Shown piece by piece: positions 49,470 to 63,000 of a DNA stretch of 64,000 bases. The stretch is from Hypomesus transpacificus (Eukaryota > Chordata > Actinopteri > Osmeriformes > Osmeridae). Location: positions 62,001 to 126,000 of the forward strand of contig NW_025813732.1 in the NCBI RefSeq assembly GCF_021917145.1, read 5' to 3'. Position 1 is the first letter of the stretch, and each line of letters begins with the position of its first letter. The notes under the pieces were generated by a model that made no database searches, had not been told where the DNA came from, and saw only the letters and a list, made by a program, of their open reading frames with translations. The position numbers were made by a program, and so were the translations under genes.

Positions 49470-50740
49470 GCAAAGATAACAGGCAGCTAACGGTGTTTCC
49501 TGGTCCAATCAGGTGGACGCCACATCATGGACCCAGGACTGTCCTCAGGACCCAATACGAGTTACAATACGAATGCGACGGGACAATAAGACAGAACACA
49601 TGAACGGATAATAAGGCAATCGCTGATCTACTGATTGGGATTAGCGTCAGCACGTAGCATCTCCCAGATTCCTCCCACACCGTCGAGCATGCAAGCCCAG
49701 CCGTTTGACATGGCCGTGTTTCGAAATGGGCTGGCCCCTTCCACGAGCCGCCATTCTGGGGCCCAGTCTCCTAGGTACCCTTCTCTGCCAGTGGCATCTG
49801 GTGTGGCGTTCATTCTTCCAGTGCCAGGCATTCACAACATGAGGGGCTCATCGAGAGCAAAGAATGATATAAGGCGGAGCCAGGCACGTGCCAACAGCCT
49901 CCCGGCGATGGTGTTTGATATCCAAGCCGATCTGCTGGCGTCCACAGCTAGCCGTTCCATTTTTAGACAGGCAATGCATTGTACTCTGAAATGTGAACAT
50001 CATTGTTCTATATCCCTGTCACACTGTAAGAGCAGTCCTAATCACCGGAATGGCAAAAACATATATTCATGCCCAAAACTCTGAGCATAAACTTATGAAC
50101 TACTTTTGGACAGGTTACTGTGACTGTAACAGAAGTCAGTTCAAGACCGCACATTTCCATTGTGTGACATATATTATATGTTTAGTTCGAACTTTTATAT
50201 TATAAACCGTTCCATCAAAGTCGGTTTTCAGGCTTCATGATTCAAATCATTTGGCCTATTGAGGCAGGTTTGAGTGCAGACTCATAGCAGCTGTGTACAG
50301 ACCATAGTTAATTAAAATAGAGAGAAAACTCATTCAGTCTCCGATAAAATATTCATATCAAAATGACTTTCCGCGTTAGCAATACGGCCAATACTCTTGA
50401 TTAAGATAATGACGTTTACGTACACACATTTGAATGAAAGTATTTGATCGATGTTTTGTTTCACTCGCCATACGGTAGTCTTGCAGTTATAAACATCGGT
50501 AGAAGGATGTTCTGTGCTAACATCTACATTATGTCAAATTGGAATTATGTCAAGACTCAACATAAATCTGTGAAGAAGGATATGGCTTGTCCAGCACTAC
50601 TTTCCTTGAACTTTTCGCCACCAGGCTCCTGTTTGGTCATTGACAAAGTCACTGATCTGTAAATTTGCACTACTGCACTGTACTCCATTTAGGTTAGATT
50701 AGTTTTTTTTTCGGGTTGTAACAGGTTTTTTTTTTTTTTT
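49470..50740. other. Intergenic DNA with a possible conserved block
   Basis: No gene supported. The stretch 49630-49970 is balanced in composition, free of simple repeats and unusually complex compared with its surroundings. It could be a conserved non-coding element, but this cannot be shown without alignment. Confidence 0.3.
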
Positions 50741-51015
50741 TTGTGTATTAGGGTTAGTATAGCGTACTATTTATTGTTATCTGTAATTTAGGAAGTTTTA
50801 GTGTTAGGGTTAGTATAGTCGTTTATTTATTGCTATCTGTATATTTAGGAAGTTCACTTATCTAAGCTCAGCATAGATGTAAATTTGTTCTGTGTACTTA
50901 TATGTTATGTTATGCCAAGTGCTTGCGTTGTCTTGTCTTAAGAATTTCAGTGCCCAGTCTAACCTTGTGTTGCTCTGTGCACCTGACAAATAAAAGACTT
51001 GAACTTGAACTTGTA
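50740..51015 (+). mobile_element. Possible retrotransposon 3' end with tandem duplication
   Basis: Two diverged copies of a unit of about 60 bases containing TTAGGGTTAGTATAG (50748 and 50801) are followed by sequence ending AATAAAAGACTTGAACTTGAACTTG. A 3' end in repeated TTGAAC after an AATAAA-like motif is typical of some fish non-LTR elements. Family not assigned. Confidence 0.4.
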
Positions 51016-51194
51016 CTTTCCAGGAGTAGGCACACATCAAATCCATGAGAACGGGGTAACGATCCATCATTTCCAAGATAGTTTGCCCCCAAGTCAATTA
51101 CTTGTTCCACAAATCCTAACCCTGACCTCTCAGACCTGCATGCCAAACCCTAAAACTCCCCACTGATGATAGAGATCAGATCCCTCCTGTTGCC

Positions 51195-51471
51195 AGGTCC
51201 TCACCCCTGCTGACCAGGAACACCTCACAAGCCTGGCCGTGTCAGAGACGATCTGACCCAGCCTTCCGCCCAGAAACAGTTTGGCCCTCGTCAAAGTCAT
51301 TCAGCTCTTTAATCTTCCCGTTTCGCCTTCATCCAACACACTGGCTAGGATAACTGATTGTTTGTTCACCATTTAATCTACCCAGACCTTGACATGTGAC
51401 CTTGTTTGGAGATGATAAATGTTATCCACTTCATCTCTGAGTGGTCATAATGTTTTGGCTCGTGAGTGTAC
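51195..51471 (-). mobile_element. Truncated Tc1-like transposon, decayed transposase N-terminus
   Basis: On the minus strand the segment starts at a Tc1-type terminus (TACACTCACGAGCCAAAACA at its right edge). It then encodes a decayed helix-turn-helix start of a Tc1-like transposase, including KIKELNDFDEGQ, before an early stop. Only about 280 bases remain; the catalytic part and the other terminus are absent, so it is immobile. Confidence 0.75.
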
Positions 51472-51479
51472 TTCATTGC

Positions 51480-53420
51480 AGCCAAAGATTTGATGAAAAT
51501 GTCTGTTGCATCCAACTGAATGTGTTTACTCGTGAAGCAATGCTAGCATGTCAGAATCAGTTTGCTTTTCACTGGATAATGTGCTGGAAATAGGGGGCGA
51601 AACCCGAATCCTCCTTTGTCTTCGTCTTAAAAGAAACTTAGAGAGGACACGTGCTGTCAGTCGCAATCCAACATAATTACACATTAAGTCAGTTCACCAG
51701 TAACTGAAGACGGACATTAATATTTCATGTTCATCTGTAGCCTTACCCCCCTCACTCTCTATCAGGGGAGGCAGAAGTCCGACGACAAAGTCAAAAAGTA
51801 CAACTCCTAGCGACGGAGATGTAACCGCAGCCCCCAAAACAAATCAGCTGCGAATGCATTATGGATGAGCTTCCAAAAGAGACGATATCGACTGCCATCC
51901 GGAGCGGCTGCGTGTGTGTTGCTCTTTTTATGTAAGTCTCGATAACTCGGAATCTCTCTGAAATAAGCTTACCGGAGGGAGCTGTTGTTGAGAGCCACTG
52001 ATAAGGCACTCTCGGTGATCTGATCTGGGAGAAAAAACTATCCTGTATTTGTTTTTTCCGTTTTTTGATATAGCAAAGTGCCTGTACAATTTTTAGACTG
52101 GCACACAGGACGCTGGAATTGGAACTGTGCCCCCTAGTCCATTCGGTTGGGAAAAATGCACCACTAGAATCCATTTCTTTTTCGAAAACACCTTCTGTAG
52201 GATGGGGGCCTCTAAGAACAACAAGGTCCAAACAGTTGACATAGGAACAAGGGCGTGGGTTTGATTGGAGCATTGGGGGATACAATCGAGGAACACCTCC
52301 TCTGCTCTGTTGCTAACACGTGGTGGGGATGTTTCAATGGCCTCTTGCTTATTTTGGCTCAAGGGAGTTGATTACTGGTTCTAATGAGATTCATAAGAGC
52401 TCCATTTCTTTGTTTGATTCAGAGAAGGCTACTTTGCAGGAGGCTCGCAAATGTATCATACCTAATGGTTGTATTATCTACCAGTTGTTTCCTCTCCATA
52501 GAGCAGCATGTTAAATGCGCCGACAGAGCCCTGGAAACGCATAATAAAACACGCCAGGGCTGTCATGGAGACACATGGGATTTACAGTGGCAATCATTTA
52601 AAGCAAACCAGCAGGTCTCCTGGCACATTAAATGATTCCTTCACCGAGATGCACCCAAAACAATTTCTCGCATGAACGATCTCTCGCTTGTTCCGCAATC
52701 AGATTAAGCCGACTCGGACCGAGTACAGGGAGACAAAGAGGGGGATTTGTGTGAACTGAGCATTCACTCACAATATAATAACAGTCATCTGTGAAGATAA
52801 TTGTGAGATTGATCTCGACATGCATGGGGGTTAATGGCAACCATTTGTTTGATGAACGTTCCCCTTCTAAAATGGCCTCCCACAGGGACAGGGGCTCAGC
52901 CTTAAAAAACTCAAACCTCGGTAATAAGACCGTCCAAGGGAGCGAGGGTTCAAATAGTGCCAAGACGCTCGAGCTAATGAGTGAGACACACGCTGTCATA
53001 GCGAACTGCTGTCTGACTAAATTAGAGCACTCGACTCCGAAGCCTCAAGTTTGTACATAATAACAAGCGCCTCTCAGTAGGGTGGATCGTTCGACAGCCA
53101 CGGGGCTGGTGCGTTTTCCACCGGTGCTGTTGACTTCCTTCCAAGTCCACACACACACCCGCCCATGCCTAACCCTGACGGCCTACAGTCCTTGTGATGT
53201 TTATTTGATGACAACGTTTTCGGTTTCACCACCATCCTCGTCGTGCATACGATCTACTACTGAATAATTGAGCAGCGGCAGAGACAGAAGGTATGCCGAT
53301 CTCGGGCGACCTGCGTTGAAACACCCGCCACCACACCCCCAACTCAACCACAGATCCTTTCCCCAGGTAAACAGCCTGTCGGTGGGACTCCCAACCCTCC
53401 AGATCTCCCCCTGTCCGTTC
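51480..53420. other. Intergenic DNA upstream of grxcr2
   Basis: No gene supported. The part 52320-52990 is repeat-free, rich in TAAT and ATTTAAA-type motifs and of high complexity. This is the position expected for cis-regulatory elements of grxcr2, but that is inference from position and composition only. Confidence 0.3.
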
Positions 53421-53425
53421 CAGCC

Positions 53426-55844
53426 ATGGACGAGCTCCAGAGGAAAATCCCCCAGCGCTACGAGGGGTGCAAGCCCAGGAAGGTGAGGTTCAAGCTGGCC
53501 TCGTCCTACAGCGGCCGGGTGCTGAAGCACGTCTACGAGGACGGCCAGGAACTCGACAGCCCCGAGGAGAAGTACCCTCACAGCTTCATCCACACTAAGA
53601 TGCCCCCCAGTCACCTGGAGATGGAGCAACTGTGTGGCTTCCAGGACGCGCAGGACCCCCAGGGCTTGTACCCCCCCACCGGCCTCATCGCACAGAGGAT
53701 CAATGTTTACAGAGGTGGCGGAGGATACAGGGCCCCCGTACAGAGCAACGCTACAGAGGCGGACCCCAATGTGAGTCTTACAAGAGTTTGTTAATTATTT
53801 GGTACATTTGGCTGAAGTATGCTTCGTTAGAAATGCTGCATGCAGCACAGTGAACCGGCCAGGAAATGAGCGTGAAAGATGCGCAAATGCTACAAAAATC
53901 TCTGTTGGCTCGCTTTGTTTTGGTGATGGGTTGCAGGCAAGCTCAAGTCTGAGATGAAATGCACTCCTTCATCCATCTGTCACCCTGGAAGATCTTCTGC
54001 TCTGTTTGTTTTGAATTTGGTTGGTTAGTGGGTCAGACTTTTGTCACTGCAGGTTCTGGATGACAGTTTGAAGCCGTTGTTCTCACTTGGTAGCATTCCA
54101 CTATCTACAGTTATTCTTGCCAGTATGCCTCGCCATGTATCAAGTCGTATTTATACTCATTTACATGTTATGGTCTGTAGGCTTGGCGACTATCTAAAGT
54201 GGAGGAACACTCATGTCTCAGAGATGAATGAAAGACGTTGTGCTCGAGTCAAAATGGCAGTTCATTTGGAGAAGAGGCCTGGCTCGCATATTTGAAGCCT
54301 GTCAGGCCATATCAAAATCTTGCGATTAACATCCAAACCATGTCGGAAGAGGTGCCAGAGAGACATGATGAACACAGCCTTTATCTGTCGCCAAGTCTTA
54401 AGCCTGTGTGTTTATGTGTCTTCAAATGCAGCTATCTGTGTCTACCAGTGGATCAGAGAAAGAAATGTGTTTCTATTTTCACAGAGGACAGCCTATCACG
54501 TTCAGAGTGAAAACGGGAGGGGAAGGGGAGATGTTAGCTTTCATCAAAATGCCATGTTTATTGAATAAATGGTTTGAGTACATCACATGGCATAAAGTAT
54601 AACATAGCTCCATGAACTGTTTCTGGTATTATAAAATCCCTCAGTGTTGTGTTCTTAAACAGCAAATTAAAACCTAAGGCCATAAAATATTGATCATGAC
54701 CGAGTAATCACGATGATTTCTTTTTTAAAGAAAATTCACCAAGTTTACACCACATCAAGCAATCCTTCTTCGGCACACTGGACATGTGAGGCAATCTTCA
54801 CATTTCATCCTCAATTAACTCAATTTTTCCGATCTGATCCACGGCCACCGTTGGCCAACCAGTCTTCAGTGTTGGACTTCGGGAAGATAATCATTTACAC
54901 CAGCAACCTGCGGATCATCCGAGCACCACAGAGGAAGGCGGAGCCTGTGAGAGCACTGGCGCCCCCTGGTGGACTGGAGGAGCCTAGCCCACGGAGCAGG
55001 GAGAAGGGCGGCAGGAGAAGACCAATAGCTCTGTTTGCCCAGGAGGAGAAACTAAACCCTGAGCCACAAGTGCAGGTAATGATCCCTGAATGTCACGAGC
55101 GCCATTACTCTCTCTTTCTCTCTGTCTCCGCCCCCACCATCCCCACCCCCCTCCCCTAAACTCATTCTCACCCTGCTACTGTGTCTTCCCTTTGTGAACG
55201 GATACTGACTCTTCACTTTCTTCCTCTCCTTGCGACTCCCAGTAAGGATATACTCATGGTGCAGTAATCCCCTTTCTGACCCTCTGCAGCTGATTAACGC
55301 TTTTGTTCCTTGCCTCGCTCGTTCCTAACTTCTCTGTACCTCAGAGAAGTTAACGCTCATTTAGGAATTTCTCCTCCTCCACTCTCTTACACTTTCTAAG
55401 TGTACATAACCTAAAACAAAAAGGAAAGAAAACCAATTTTTTTTGCTTCTGTTTTATAGCGTGCTGACTCCTTTATTCATTTTTCCCTTCAGCTCGTCTC
55501 TTATTGTTAGGCTGTCGGTGTCGGTGGAAAATAACGAATTAATTCTCATACTCAGACTCCCCAACATCAACGCATTAGGAGAGATGGCTTTATCAACCAA
55601 GACACCTGCAGGTTAGATGAAATGGGCTTTATGACACAGCCTCTCTCTTGTTAGTAACACGTCCTTGTCTCTCTCTTTATTTCTCTCTCTGTTTCTGTCA
55701 TGTATCTCTCTCTCTCTATTTCTCTCTATCTCTCTCTCCCCCGCACTCTCTCTCTATCTCTCTCGCTCTCTTTCTCTCTCCCACTCTCTCTTTCTCTCTC
55801 TCTCCTTCTCTCCCTCTCTCTTCCCCTCTCATTCTCTCTTCCTT

Positions 55845-55918
<74 letters not shown>

Positions 55919-56078
55919 CCTCACACTCTCTCTCTCTTCCTCTCTCTCTCTCTCTCTCTCCCCTCTCACTCTCTCCCCCTCACTCTCTCTCCCTCTCTCT
56001 CTCCCCCCCTCTCTCTCTCCCTCTCTCTCCCCCCCTCTCTCTCTCCCTCTTTCTCTCCCCCCCCCCCCTCTTTCTCTC

Positions 56079-56123
<45 letters not shown>

Positions 56124-56130
56124 TTTCTCT

Positions 56131-56174
<44 letters not shown>

Positions 56175-56389
56175 CCCATCTCTCTCTCTCCCTCTCTGTG
56201 TTGTGGCTCCAGGACGTGCCCAGCTGCCAGCACTGTGGAGGTTCGGGCTGTGCCCCCTGTTCTCTGTGCCATGGCAGCAAGCTGTCCATGCTGGCCAACC
56301 GCTTTAACGAGTCCATCAGCAACCTCCGCTGCCAGGCATGCTATCCTGATGGTCTGGAAAAGTGCCAGTCCTGCTCTCCCAACAAATAG
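53426..56389 (+). CDS. grxcr2: Glutaredoxin domain-containing cysteine-rich protein 2
   Basis: GRXCR2 is needed for the shape and organisation of stereocilia in inner-ear hair cells; human variants cause deafness. Exons: 53426-53770, 54863-55075, 56213-56389, giving 244 residues (human about 248). Conserved parts are PRKVRFK with SSYSGRVLK (about residues 15-35), YPHSF, LDFGKIIIYTSNLRIIR starting exon 2, and the C-terminal Cys-rich module in exon 3 with CQHC, CAPC, SLCHGSK, MLANRF, CQAC and CQSC. The paired cysteines suggest zinc binding; no classical CPYC glutaredoxin active site is visible. The acceptor at 54861-54862 keeps phase 0, whereas the next AG at 54868-54869 would break the frame. 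Intron 2 ends in a very long CT tract. Confidence 0.94.
55667..56207 (+). repeat. 540-base CT-rich tract before grxcr2 exon 3
   Basis: Almost every base on the sense strand is C or T, in CT, CCCTCT and TTCTCT units, up to a few bases before the acceptor AG at 56211-56212. Long mirror-symmetric pyrimidine tracts can form intramolecular triplexes. In RNA it is a giant polypyrimidine-tract binding region. Confidence 0.9.
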
Positions 56390-56710
56390 CAGAAAATACA
56401 CTGCCGTGTGTGTGTGTGTGTGTGTGTGAATGGATTGTCTCTGCTGCAATATCACTTTTATATCAAACCTTCACGGCGGGTGTTGGGACCCTGTATGTGG
56501 TTTGGTGAGGGACTCAAAAGCAATCATTGTGAAAGGGGAATGGATAGTCCTCTGTACAAGCGGGCGAAATCACACAATGTAATTACTCTGCACAGTGAAC
56601 GTTTATTTAACATACTGAGGCTGAATCCTTCTTTGGTCGCTGTGTATTTTGTAAATTGGAGTTTTCTTCCAGATAGGGTAAAAGCTGGTGCTACCTGTCT
56701 TATCAATTTA

Positions 56711-57056
56711 ATTAAAATAATATAAACCTTTTATATTTGGTTGATTCACTGAGGAAGCCGCCCTATCTTCTCTCTACTCACCAGAGAGAAGAAATGCTTT
56801 TTATCTTTTATGGTATATGGCAAGAGTAATTGATTCTTTCATTATTTTAAAGCTTGATTACACCGTTGTCAGATAAACCTAATAATTACTATGGGTGAGA
56901 CGGAAACAGGAAAGCATATCCCTCCACCAAAAATGAATATTATATTTATGTGGCGACTGCATAGTATGCTCACACAGAAATGACCGTGGTCATTTCATTC
57001 GCCCAGCTTATACAACAGCCTCTGGAGTTTCACCTTAATGTTGGTTTATCAATAAA
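56711..57056 (+). terminator. Candidate grxcr2 polyadenylation signals
   Basis: ATTAAA at 56711-56716 and AATAAA at 57051-57056 are the first plausible hexamers after the stop codon at 56387-56389. Both lie in AT-rich DNA. Which one is used cannot be told from sequence. Confidence 0.4.
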
Positions 57057-57059
57057 AAT

Positions 57060-60000
57060 GGTTTGTTTCCCCTTTGACAGTCTTCAGGATGCAAGTCTAA
57101 TACAGTCCAGTATCTCCTTAGCTCCATGTTTTTTTTTCCAATAGTTATAGAAAAAGTTTTGTTTTACACACGACTGTAATAGGTAACATTGTCAAATAAA
57201 GTCCAAATGTGAGAAACGAGTGCTGCCAATTATTGTCTGAACATCCGTGCTTTCCTCCAGCTGGCTTTTGATTGACAGCGGTTTCACAAAATAAGCCAAG
57301 GAGGAAAGTCCACCTCGCTGAAAGGGATTGGCTTGAATAGGATTGCTCGAACCTAATTGGCCGGAAAGTTGTGGGCTACACCGAAAATACAAATTGATAT
57401 TCCAATGGCACTGAGCTGTCTCAGTTGTAACAAACAGGTCTCAGGGGGCCTCATTAGCTTACACAACATGTTTATAGGGGACAAACCGTTTCTTACTTTT
57501 TTAACCTACACCTTTAAGTACAGTACATAGTAGGGGGAGATATAATTGGGTTCATCGCAGCTGAATACATTCACGCTAATCCTGCAGGCTCCGCCCCTCC
57601 AGCCTTGTGTGTTTGCCCAGGGATCCCGGCCCCCGGAGCGTCCCTGTCAGCTGGGGATGAATCTGGGCTGATGTGTGGCTGGCACTTTCATGGAGCACAC
57701 TATGGGGATCCTCGCTAACTATTCCTAGACATCCTAGAGATCTGAATGTCAGTGACCAAGTTTCTTTGACAATAAATGGATTTCGCATGAAAGTTCCTGA
57801 TTTTCCATTGTGGTTGATGCTGTTAGCCTCCTGATACTGTAGGGATGCAAATAAAGCCTTAATGTAACTAATTTCCTTATCAGTACAATTACATCCGCAC
57901 TAAGCTGTACTTGTTATTCACAAAACAAGTTTAAAGTTACAGAAACAATAAAGACAAACAATGTTCTAGTGTGAAACTCAGGAAGCTCAAGATAATTTGT
58001 CACGTTGACAAGGTTAATTACTGGGGAACGAACTGCTGTCCTGCTGGCTAGACCTAACATATTTCCTCATTGTGTGTATTTGTTTGAGTGAGTGTCGGTG
58101 TGTGTGCGTGTGCGTGTGTGTGTGTGCGTGTGTGCGCAAGCAATGTGTGTTTCTGTGTTTTTGAGAGCAGACGTTGTTGGTTTGACCTCCGTCCCCGGTC
58201 CCCCTCCAGCCACGGTGTCTGCTGCTGCTGGTCGTTAGTTTGTCTGTTCTGTCGGTTTTACTCTTCATTTCCGTGCTCCTTCAGGTTATTTCTGTGGTTC
58301 CCAGTTCTCAAGCCTAGCAAGGACGACTCAGCGGCGTTATATAATCATGATTTAACTCTGAGCGACATTGGAACGCCAAGGCGCACTCATAGACTTAATT
58401 TTTCCATTTTTTGCTTTTTTATTTTGATGTGTATGGTGTTTATTGTGCTATTTAGGCACAGTAGAGGAGGGGCCTGTGCAACAGCAGGCTTAACTGTACC
58501 TAACGATGAACACAAATTAAAATAAAACGTACCATTGTTGAAAAATATTGGGCTACATGCACATATAAAAACGTCATTTGTGTTTTTATTGGTATTGCAC
58601 TGCTGCCGTGCACTTATGTTTTTGTTTGTCTACTGGGTCTGGTTGTCTAGGACAGGGTTCTCAAGCCTCACGGATTGACCATGAGACAAGCATTTCAGCC
58701 TGTTCACACGCTCTCACGTGAAATCTCGTGGAATCTCACTCCAAGCTTTTGATCAAACTTGACGACCCTGCAAATACAGCTGTAATGAAAAAAATGACGA
58801 GAGTTTGTTGTGCTGCCATAACGTCTTTGGTTGTTAACGTTGTTGATTTGTCCTACATGTTAGATCTGTCTGTGGACGCAGCTTACAAAACCAAAACATT
58901 CACCAGTGCTCTCCAGTCTCATGCATTCGCCGTGAGACGCATTTCAGCCATTTCTCACGCTCTCACGCAACACCTCGTATTGTTCACGCATTTCAACCAT
59001 TTGTCATGCTGAGAATGGATTGTACCGCTATGCGCAGGCATACTGAGGGAAGATGTCTGCCAAGATGATAGTTGTGTCGAGTTGTACAGAATGAAACGCT
59101 AAAACTTAAGAGCCCTGACCCCGTCATCCTTTGTTGACGATGTCCCCCCCTCCTACTTTCCACATCTGACCTCGCGCCTGAATGAGGGAGCTGTTAGGGC
59201 AACATCGATATCCCCCAAATCATAATTTCTTTGGTGGCTCTGGTCCTGGCTTCTATCCAGAGTAATTTCACTCAGGAGTGCAAGTGGAGAGAGTTCACAC
59301 CAGCACGCAGGCCTTTAATGGGATGTAAAAGGTACTCTAGAGATATCAATAATTCAAACCAATCAGCATCCACAACCTGTATCTTCAGAAGGCTGCATGA
59401 TCAAAAAAAAGTTAATAATAAAATGCACAAACATGCAAACTCCCCCCCCCCCCCCCCCCCCCCCACCACACACACACACACACACAACCTGTCATGCTTT
59501 GCATTTCCAGCTTTTGAAGAAGTGTATTTTCCCCCAAACATCTCTCATCTAGTTAAGCAGTCAAGGAGACAGGCAGCTCTGTGGTGCTAAATGCCAACAG
59601 TGGAGGAGCCCGAGAGAGAGAGAGGGGGGGGGGGGGGGTGCACCCTTGACAGGTCTCCCTGCCATGGCAGAGGGAGAGAACAGGGAGAGATCACAGAGAA
59701 AGCCCAACCTTCCACCCCCTGCTTAATTGTTAAGGCTTTATTGCCGGAGAGATGGTCATATTTATAGATTTTCCCCACTGTGATATGCAGCACAGGGTAC
59801 CATAGCCAGAAGCAATTAACTATTGCTCTGCCTCCGGAAGCCATTGTTTTTTTCTTTTGTATTTTGACTGGATGGTGTGTTTCTACAGTCGAAAAGTGCT
59901 CTTGAGAGACCAGATTTAAGAGGCAAGGTAAACGTTGGGGTTCAATAGTGCCTTTTATAGAGAACGGGTTAATAATGTATTAGAAAGGGATGAGAGGTTT

Positions 60001-63000
60001 TGTGTTAGGTATGGCAACCAAAGAAAGATTTACCGCTGCTGTCTTTGTTTTGAAAGATAATCTAGGCGTTCCACATAAAACAAAGACTTGTAAAGGACTA
60101 GAAATATCACTGAGCCAAATCCATTCTTTACAGAAAGCAAGGGATTTTGATTCAAATAATGCGAGAATGAGGATTTTGACCAAAAACCTTTGCTCAGGGA
60201 AACCGATTTCCTGTGTATTTCAGATGGGAAACTCATCTTTTCCTGACCTTTAGGCCAGGTTTCCATATAATCCATGGATCTATCCCTTTCCCCCTTCCCA
60301 TCACTCTTTTCACCATTTTGGAGAGTATTTTTGACAGACGAAAGAATGTGCGTCGCTACAAAATGCACAAGCGCAAAGCATGTAAGAGCCATTACCATTA
60401 TGCACAGCCCATCACTTCTCAAAGTGAGACCCGTCCGTAGCAAATCTTAGCCTAGTGGACACAATTCAGTTGGTAACGCTGATTTAGATTTACAATGACC
60501 AGGACATAGACTGCACACATGGACAATATGAGGTGTTAATCCATACCAGCCAAGTGATATTCTGTAATACCAGTCTGGAACAGGGGAATACGGGTGATCG
60601 TAGGAGATATTAAAGGTCTATTCGGACCCGAGTATTCATTCTCACCTACAAGGTGCAACATGCCAAACTCACAGATGAAATCGAGTCGCCGATCTTGCAG
60701 ACCTTGGCAGAAGGAGAAAATGGAAATTCAAGTTCCATCTCCGAGTGTGGGGAGCGAAATTGTCATCAACCGCAGCTGTGAAACACCTCTGAAATGGCGT
60801 CAGTTGAATAGAGAGTCTCCATTACCCAGCGGTGAACACCGGAATCCCCCTTCCTCCCCCTTCCTCCCCCTGCCCCCGGCCGGATTCGTCTCTCAGGTGC
60901 CACAGAAGTCCGACAAAACCCTCGGCATCACTCTGCTTTCGATGAAGAGGGGCAATTGTGGGATTTTTCTAGGCCATTATATGCGAAGATTGTATTTCCA
61001 CATCGGCTGTGTGTGTGCGCTTGGCCTTCAAAGGAGCATTCCCAGAGGACTCACCAGGGAAGTTAATTGCTCGTACTATCTCTGACAAATGAGCCAACCA
61101 AAGCATTTTGCTGACATAAACAAACAAAGTGGCCGGCATAGTGATGATAATTGGTCATCCTTACAGTGGGAATAGGAGTGTTGGCCAGTTAGTTTGTGTA
61201 TGTAGGGAATGATGCACACAATATTGGCAAGTACATAGTCAGTAGAAGAGCGGGTACAGGATTGTGGTGTTGATATGGAATGATTACAAAATTGTAATCA
61301 AATTATGTCATCATAATCATATTAGGGAATGCAGGGTGCCCTGCTAGCTAGCATCCATTTACTGAAATATTGAGAAGCTGTAACGGAACTAGTTGTGGCA
61401 TGTTTTCCACCTGGGAGATGTAACTAATTTCCCATCAATTTAAACCAACTAGAGATGTAAAATGTGTTGCTGTACGGTTATAACAATGGTGCGTTCTACA
61501 GATGGTCACTTACAGATCTGTGTTCTTAATGAAGGGAATCAAAGCTGATATGGCCATATGCTGCACTTTCTCAAGGACAACAATTTGAATATGCTGTAAA
61601 TTAAGACTGTAATATATACTAAACCCTTCTTTAAGGTTTTAATTAGGCCTAGTTGACATCTGTGGACAACTGTGTCAGAAATATTAATCTATCAAGCATT
61701 GCACAGTCAGTCGGTGAACAAGTTTAAGAAAGCTTTATTGCTTGTGGCCGGCCCACAAGGAGACAAAAACATCACACGCCATTGTGCTACAAAGTTTGTC
61801 TGGTTCACAAGTCTTCAAGTAAGACTATATATTGGTGAGAAGTCTCCTCCCCTGCATATCAGCTGTCAATATGATCGATCCCAGAAACAGAGTGCGCGTG
61901 CACGTGGAAACTTACAGAGTTCTCTGACCCTAGGCTTGACCATATGATTCACTCAGCACAGATAAGGTTAACACATTTATTGCACCTCTAGCATACTAAT
62001 GGTCAACCTAGGTCAGTTTGTCTGCGTAAGCCTCGTGTCATCTATAGATCATGTGGGGAGAGGGTTCTCTGCTGGCAAGGAATGCTGAACACAGAATCAT
62101 TCTTATTACAGGATAACAGTTACATCTTCAATTTTTCCAACAACTGTAAAGCCCTATTTGACTTGAAATGATTTAAAATAGAGTATAAAATAGATTGTTT
62201 AGATGGAATATGTATGTCTACTCTACATACGCCATAGGTTTGATCTGTACAGTACATCACAGTACTACATGCATATTCACATCCAATGCAACACCTTCTG
62301 AACATAGACAGCTCAACCTAAAATCTTCAATGCCTTACTGGCGAATGTACTCTTGTCCTGAAAACACTTCATCCTCCGTCTTTATCTTCTGTGGGAACTA
62401 TAAATGGGAGTGTCCAGGAGGCAGATCAAAGCAGTACCATCCAAATCGAGGCTGTAATGAAGGGCTTTCATGAGCTGATTATTTGGAATGCCTAATTGTC
62501 TGGCTTATTTTGGCCCTCGTGTCTTTGTGGATGTGATTGGGTGAGGTTGTTTTTCTTTTTTTTCCCTTGTCGGTGGGGCTGACCAATCATCTAGCTAATG
62601 TTGGAACACAACAGGGTCGATAGGGTCAGTGTGCCTTTAGCCTCAGGGCGTCCTGACTCCCCCACTCCTAGGCAACTTAATTAGCCCCAATTCAGTCCCT
62701 TTTTTTCCCATTGCAGGCACAGTGATGGGTGTACGCTGGAGGGTGAAGAGATTTGTTTGGTTCTTTTATCGTACACTAAGCTCTCCGGCAAGGCCCCAGC
62801 CCTCCAGAGTGGCGCTCCATAAAAGATGCACATCTATAAAAGTCACACGGGTAATGAGGTTTGTACAAGCAACAGGAGAAGGAACAGCTGGCTCTCGCAT
62901 ACGAATGCATGGAAACGACGCCCATATGTATGCAGGATGCAGCCAGGCCGTTTGTTTTAGTGTCTGTGCAGCCGACCGAGGAGTTCTCTGACGTATCTCT

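Noticed and set aside
55648-56429. Long Ser/Leu repeat frames before grxcr2 exon 3
   Set aside because: They translate the CT tract. Only the last part, after the acceptor at 56212, is real coding sequence (exon 3).
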